8,458 nucleotides of DNA from an uncultured Eubacteriales bacterium (GTDB lineage Bacteria > Bacillota > Clostridia > Peptostreptococcales > Anaerovoracaceae), in contig CAJUEB010000100.1 of the NCBI GenBank assembly GCA_910585135.1, positions 1-8,458 on the forward strand. The letters are read 5' to 3'. Each line of letters begins with the position of its first letter. Position 1 is the first letter of the stretch. The notes under the pieces are model-generated. The model did no database searches, was not told the origin of the DNA, and saw only the letters and a list, made by a program, of their open reading frames with translations. The translations under genes were made by a program, and so were the position numbers. Shown in pieces: positions 5,440 to 8,458 of the stretch.

Positions 5440-6795
5440 ATGAATGCCGAACCAAAACTCAAAACCGAGCCGAATAAAATGGGCACAAAACCGATCGTGC
5501 CGTTAATCTTTAATATGTCGCTGCCGCCGCTCTTTTCCATGTTCATGCAGTATACCTATAATTTCGTGGACTGCATCTTCGTATCGTGGATCAGTGAAGA
5601 CGCACTGACCGCCGTGTCCCTGTCCTTTCCGCTGACAACGCTCATGCTGGCCTTTTCCATCGGCACAGGCGTCGGCATCAACGTCCTCATCGCCAGATTC
5701 CTCGGGAAGAAGAACCAGGATGCGGCTGACAATACGGTCTCCCATGGACTGATCCTTTCCTTCGCATTCGGAATTTTTTTGAATATCGCAGGACTTCTGA
5801 TCCTAAAACCGTACTTTACGGCATTTATCGATGAACCGCAGATTTACCAGCTTTGCATCGACTATATGTCCGTCTGCGCTTTCATGCAAATTCCAAACAT
5901 GGTGCATATCGCGATCCAGAAGATCATTCAAGGGACGGGAAATATGCTCGCCCCGATGGGGTTTCAGATCGCTGGTGTCGTGCTGAACTTCATCCTCGAC
6001 CCCGTGCTGATTTTCGGCATCGGAATTTTCCCGGAAATGGGCATCAAAGGCGCTGCGCTTTCTACTGTTCTCGGTTATGCCTTTTCCATGCTTTTGGCAT
6101 TTTATGTGCTTATTTTCACAAAGCAAAAGGTGCGAATCAAGATAAAGGGATTCAAGCTCGACTTCGATATTTTCAAGCAAATATTCGCTTTGGGCGCACC
6201 GTCCTTCATCATGAATGCGCTAGGCGCTTTTATGGTGACGTTTGCTAATATGTTCCTCATCATGTATTCAACGACAGCGGTGGCTTTTTTCGGTGCGTAT
6301 TTTAAAGCGCAGCAAATGGTCGTGATGACGGTAAACGGGCTCATTCAGGGCTGCATCCCTGTGATGAGCTTCAATTTCGGGGCAAAAAACAAAGAACGCC
6401 TCCAAAAAGCGTTCTCTTGTGGCACGGTTATTGCAGTAATTATGATGGGAGCGGGCGCACTGCTGCTCTGCGTATTCCCTGCACAGATCCTGCGAATCTT
6501 CATGGCCTCCGACGCCATGTTGAGGCTAGGCATCCCCGCCCTTCGGATCATGGCAACCTCTTATATCTTCAATGGCTTTGCCACCATGGCAGCGTCCTAT
6601 ATGCAGTCCATTGGAAAGATCAGGCACAGCGTCTTCATTAACCTGATGCGCCAGCTCATCGCGCTTCTCCTCTGCATGCAGCTATTTACCAGCCTTTTCG
6701 GCATGACTGGCGTATGGCTGGCTTTTCCTGCGGCGGAAATCATCACATGCATCCTATGCGTATACATCATTAAGAAAAATCCCGTCCAGCTATAA
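5440..6795 (+). CDS. MATE-family multidrug efflux transporter (MepA/DinF-like)
   Basis: This 451-residue inner-membrane protein has the standard length and twelve-segment plan of MATE pumps, which export cationic drugs or metabolites in exchange for Na+ or H+. The first half has the family start IVPLIFNMSLPPLFSMFMQ (19-37), and VDCIFVSWISEDALTAVSL (43-61) follows. LNFILDPVLIFGIGIF (182-197) with MGIKGAALST (200-209) is a hallmark of the MepA/DinF branch. In the second half, GLIQGCIPVMSFNFGAKN (300-317) is the matching internal repeat. AGGAG (5426-5430), nine bases before the ATG, supports the start. It appears monocistronic, with its own promoter overlapping an 18-base repeat. No dedicated regulator is adjacent in the same orientation; the TetR protein further upstream could act in trans. 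The substrate is not predictable. Confidence 0.92.
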   Translation: MNAEPKLKTEPNKMGTKPIVPLIFNMSLPPLFSMFMQYTYNFVDCIFVSWISEDALTAVSLSFPLTTLMLAFSIGTGVGINVLIARFLGKKNQDAADNTVSHGLILSFAFGIFLNIAGLLILKPYFTAFIDEPQIYQLCIDYMSVCAFMQIPNMVHIAIQKIIQGTGNMLAPMGFQIAGVVLNFILDPVLIFGIGIFPEMGIKGAALSTVLGYAFSMLLAFYVLIFTKQKVRIKIKGFKLDFDIFKQIFALGAPSFIMNALGAFMVTFANMFLIMYSTTAVAFFGAYFKAQQMVVMTVNGLIQGCIPVMSFNFGAKNKERLQKAFSCGTVIAVIMMGAGALLLCVFPAQILRIFMASDAMLRLGIPALRIMATSYIFNGFATMAASYMQSIGKIRHSVFINLMRQLIALLLCMQLFTSLFGMTGVWLAFPAAEIITCILCVYIIKKNPVQL

Positions 6796-6930
6796 GACTT
6801 TGCCGCCACAAACCGTCACAAAAGCATGCGAAACAAAAAAACAACCCTGCATCAAATGCGGCGGGATGCTTTGGAAACAAACGAAGCGGCAAAAGGAAGC
6901 TATCTTGGAGCGTTATGGTCAAATTTCCTG

Positions 6931-6979
6931 TTTTCGAAAAACCGCAAAAAATGAGTAGCAAACTGTCTTTTCGAAAAAC
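6931..6979. repeat. Direct repeat TTTTCGAAAAAC, two copies
   Basis: The 12-base sequence is at 6931-6942 and 6968-6979, 37 bases apart, each preceded by CTG or CTGTC. Its first ten bases are themselves palindromic. The second copy forms the loop of the first GAGTAGCA hairpin. Confidence 0.7.
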
Positions 6980-6994
6980 TTGCTACTTGATTTC
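6947..6994. repeat. GAGTAGCA hairpin, copy 1
   Basis: AGTAGCAA (6954-6961) pairs with TTGCTACT (6980-6987), extended by two G-U pairs, around an 18-base loop. The left flank AAAAATGAGTAGCA (6947-6960) is identical to that of copy 2, and both end in GATTT. Read on the minus strand, the stem is followed by CATTTTTT, so it resembles a terminator for the leftward lipoprotein transcript. Confidence 0.6.
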
Positions 6995-7005
6995 CAACAC
7001 TTGCA

Positions 7006-7060
7006 GCGATTTCATAATCGAAACAGGCGCTTTGCTCTCTGCAAAAATCGATTCGATCGC
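7006..7060. repeat. Central multi-stem inverted repeat
   Basis: GCGAT (7006-7010) pairs with ATCGC (7056-7060). After an internal loop, AATCGA (7016-7021) pairs with TCGATT (7048-7053). Inside, TTTGC (7031-7035) pairs with GCAAA (7041-7045) around TCTCT. The three nested stems lie exactly between the two GAGTAGCA hairpins, which suggests one composite element. Confidence 0.5.
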
Positions 7061-7071
7061 CAAAACCATTG

Positions 7072-7118
7072 AAAAATGAGTAGCATTCGCTATCAAAACC
7101 ACAAATGCTACTCGATTT
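7072..7118. repeat. GAGTAGCA hairpin, copy 2
   Basis: GAGTAGCATT (7078-7087) and AATGCTACTC (7104-7113) form a perfect ten-base stem with a 16-base loop. It lies 125 bases from copy 1 and shares the AAAAATGAGTAGCA left flank and the GATTT right flank. In minus-strand reading, CATTTTTC follows the stem. Confidence 0.65.
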
Positions 7119-7242
7119 ATCGCATTTTACATAAAATCCCAAGTTTTGAATTTCCGCAAGAGCTTGCCAGTTATCCCTGAAAGCAACGCCAAACCACCAA
7201 TCCACCCCGTGAAGGCGGTATCAAAGGCGGCGCAGAATCGAC

Positions 7243-7268
7243 AAGCTGCCATCCTTAATTTGCAGCTT
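7243..7268 (-). terminator. Hairpin downstream of the lipoprotein gene
   Basis: AAGCTGC and GCAGCTT form a perfect seven-base stem with a 12-base loop, 47 bases beyond the lipoprotein stop. No real T-tract follows on the minus strand, so it may be an mRNA-stabilising or weak terminator hairpin. The GAGTAGCA hairpins further on are better terminator candidates. Confidence 0.35.
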
Positions 7269-7315
7269 TACATCCCAGAAAATCACACAACCGCAGCAAA
7301 CCATGCGCTTTTATT

Positions 7316-7978
7316 CTATTCCCCGATCATCGCCGCAATGGCAGCAGCCAAGTCATCTTCATTTGGCGACAACACACCATCTTTTTCTTCCACTGCGACG
7401 TCCATTTCCACGCCATCCAGATAGCCTGTCTGGTCGATGCTCTCCATGAAATACGCGAACAATTCGTCATACATATCTACCATGAGCTGTTCATCCGTCG
7501 TGTATGTATATGAACCATCCAGGATCTTTGCTTCCCACGCCTGGGTAAATTCCCCCTCGACGTAATCATTTGCAGTCTGCAAAAAATCCATTGGATATAC
7601 CGTGACCTTCACATGATAAACCCCATCTTCCTCGGTATATTCTTCCCCAACCTCATATTTTGCCTTCGATATCGCTTTTTTCACAAACGCTTCCACCACG
7701 GCGCGTTTTTCCTCTGTCGCATATGCTTCGCAGTCGAGGGCATCAACCAGTTCATTGACCGCTTCGCCTACATCCGCTTTGTAAAGTGCCTTGAGATCTG
7801 CTTCGCTCTGTCCATTTGCCTGTTCGAGAAGCTCATCCGTAATCTCGCCCGTACACAGGTAATCCAGGTTTGCTTTCACCAGCCCTACCGGATCAGCATT
7901 GCTGCATCCTGCCAGCGACATCGTAAACACGACTGCCAGGGCCGCTGCCAATGCAGGTAATTTCATTCTTTTCTTCAT
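7316..7978 (-). CDS. Predicted acidic surface lipoprotein of unknown function
   Basis: This 220-residue protein has a textbook lipoprotein signal: MKKRMK, a hydrophobic core (7-20) and the lipobox LAGC, with Cys25 as the lipidated residue. It should be anchored to the outer face of the cytoplasmic membrane. The mature part is strongly acidic and appears mostly helical (about 28-110). A likely beta-strand stretch, YHVKVTVYPMDFL (about 121-133), follows, then another helical part. It resembles clostridial small lipoproteins of the DUF5105 type in general shape (signal, VKANLDYL start, Glu-rich helices), but I cannot confirm the family. AGGAGG (7984-7989) lies before the ATG. It has its own promoter region and no partner gene beside it, so the function is unknown. 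Confidence 0.88.
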   Translation of the reverse strand: MKKRMKLPALAAALAVVFTMSLAGCSNADPVGLVKANLDYLCTGEITDELLEQANGQSEADLKALYKADVGEAVNELVDALDCEAYATEEKRAVVEAFVKKAISKAKYEVGEEYTEEDGVYHVKVTVYPMDFLQTANDYVEGEFTQAWEAKILDGSYTYTTDEQLMVDMYDELFAYFMESIDQTGYLDGVEMDVAVEEKDGVLSPNEDDLAAAIAAMIGE

Positions 7979-8034
7979 TTTTTCCTCCTAATCGACTCGT
8001 TTACGTTCGTGTAAAATGATAATATGATTTATTA

Positions 8035-8057
8035 ATTATATCACTTTGCTCAGCAAA
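8035..8057 (-). promoter_or_regulatory. Promoter region and palindrome of the lipoprotein gene
   Basis: Minus-strand reading gives an exact TATAAT (8035-8040), with the strong AGGAGG about 45 bases downstream. Four bases upstream of the TATAAT is TTTGCTCAGCAAA (8045-8057, plus sense), a perfect 13-base palindrome lying in the -10/-35 spacer. No good -35 box is visible, which would fit activator-dependent control or a regulator binding the palindrome. A second AT-rich -10-like site (TATTAT) lies a little closer to the gene. Confidence 0.4.
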
Positions 8058-8168
8058 ACGCCAGTGCATATCCTTGGCATTGCGTTTGCATTTGGTTCTT
8101 TACTTCTTCCTGATCCGCATCTCACCTTTCTGCCGGTTCAGAAGATGCTTTCCGGGACGTTTTCCCCG

Positions 8169-8458
8169 CTACTTCTTCTCCTTCGGTACTTTCGGGGATG
8201 TTTTTTTCGGTTTCTTCGGCTTCGGCGCCGGAACTTCCTCCCATACTGCATCGAGAAGTGTTTTCATCTGCTCCCGATCTTCGATATCCGCTAACAGCAT
8301 TTCCTTCGCCCCTTCATACGGAATCTCAAAAGGCCCGTCCGGAAAGAGTCTTTGCGCCGATTTCGTCGCTTTGACTAAGAATCTGTCATCGTATATCCCC
8401 GCAACGACCTTGTCCTTGTAATAAACGACGTATTCCCCCATCATCGCCCTGTTTCTGA
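8169..8458 (-). CDS. TfoX/Sxy N-terminal-domain protein, 5' end outside the window
   Basis: The visible part is the C-terminal region of a TfoX_N-domain protein. MMGEYVVYYKDKVVAGIYDD, then RFLVKATKSA, then PYEGAKEMLL are the usual motifs of this domain in Gram-positive bacteria. A Pro/Lys-rich basic tail ends the protein (about the last 20 residues). The reading frame stays open to the window edge: before the first visible ATG (8444) come codons for Arg-Asn-Arg-Ala, fitting the conserved stretch that precedes MMGEY. That ATG is therefore almost surely internal, and the true start lies beyond 8458. TfoX/Sxy regulates competence genes in Proteobacteria; the single-domain proteins of Gram-positive anaerobes have no firmly known role. 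The stop is TAG at 8169-8171. Confidence 0.8.
   Translation of the reverse strand, partial: RNRAMMGEYVVYYKDKVVAGIYDDRFLVKATKSAQRLFPDGPFEIPYEGAKEMLLADIEDREQMKTLLDAVWEEVPAPKPKKPKKTSPKVPKEKK

Larger units (their letters stand above)
6796..7315. other. Structured intergenic region, MATE gene to lipoprotein gene
   Basis: This 520-base gap between convergent genes has no credible protein gene but is dense in inverted repeats. TTTGCCGC (6799-6806) pairs with GCGGCAAA (6886-6893), with a small GCATC/GATGC hairpin inside. TTTTCGAAAAAC occurs twice. Two related GAGTAGCA hairpins flank a central multi-stem structure (see separate entries). AAGCTGC (7243-7249) pairs with GCAGCTT (7262-7268). A 101-codon minus-strand open frame (6900-7205) covers the repeats and is probably chance. 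Confidence 0.6.

Noticed and set aside
6799..6893. TTTGCCGC/GCGGCAAA inverted repeat as a MATE terminator
   Set aside because: The arms are 79 bases apart and no plus-strand T-tract follows, so it is not a standard intrinsic terminator; mentioned only within the gap description.
6900..7205. 101-codon minus-strand open frame in the MATE-lipoprotein gap
   Set aside because: It runs through both GAGTAGCA hairpins and the central inverted repeats, and I see no ribosome binding site at its start or protein family resemblance. Repeat structure explains the DNA better.

Overview
The window reads as chromosomal DNA of an anaerobic, probably gut-associated Gram-positive bacterium. The evidence is strong AGGAGG-type ribosome binding sites, a TetR regulator with a DhaS-like C-terminal half, a short-chain flavodoxin, a MepA/DinF-type MATE pump, a Gram-positive-style lipoprotein and a TfoX-N protein with a Lys/Pro tail. 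A Clostridia lineage of moderate GC fits best. A low-GC member of the Eggerthellaceae is the main alternative; sequence reading alone cannot decide. There are no rRNA or tRNA genes, transposases, CRISPR arrays or phage genes.

Layout. Positions 1-93 are a short leader with a nested inverted repeat. Positions 94-3262 hold a two-gene operon: an NhaC-family secondary transporter followed, 22 bases later, by a YtcJ-like metal-dependent amidohydrolase. A bidirectional hairpin terminator (3304-3341) separates it from a convergent TetR-family regulator (3470-4135, minus), which carries an unusual tandem hexapeptide insert. The regulator is divergent from a flavodoxin-family gene (4482-5030, plus). 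The space between them has back-to-back -10 boxes and a perfect 14-base palindrome, a good candidate operator. A 409-base gap follows, with an 18-base direct repeat and a possible small RNA on the minus strand. Then come a MATE efflux gene (5440-6795), a 520-base gap full of inverted repeats (two related GAGTAGCA hairpins around a central multi-stem structure), an acidic lipoprotein (7316-7978, minus), and at the right edge the C-terminal part of a TfoX/Sxy-type protein (8169-8458, minus, start outside the window).

How the parts may work together. The transporter and amidohydrolase probably form an uptake-and-hydrolysis pair for an unknown amide or cyclic amide. The TetR protein most likely represses itself and perhaps the divergent flavodoxin gene. 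The MATE pump has its own promoter, whose -35 region falls inside one copy of the 18-base repeat. The least explained DNA lies in the two large gaps on either side of the MATE gene.
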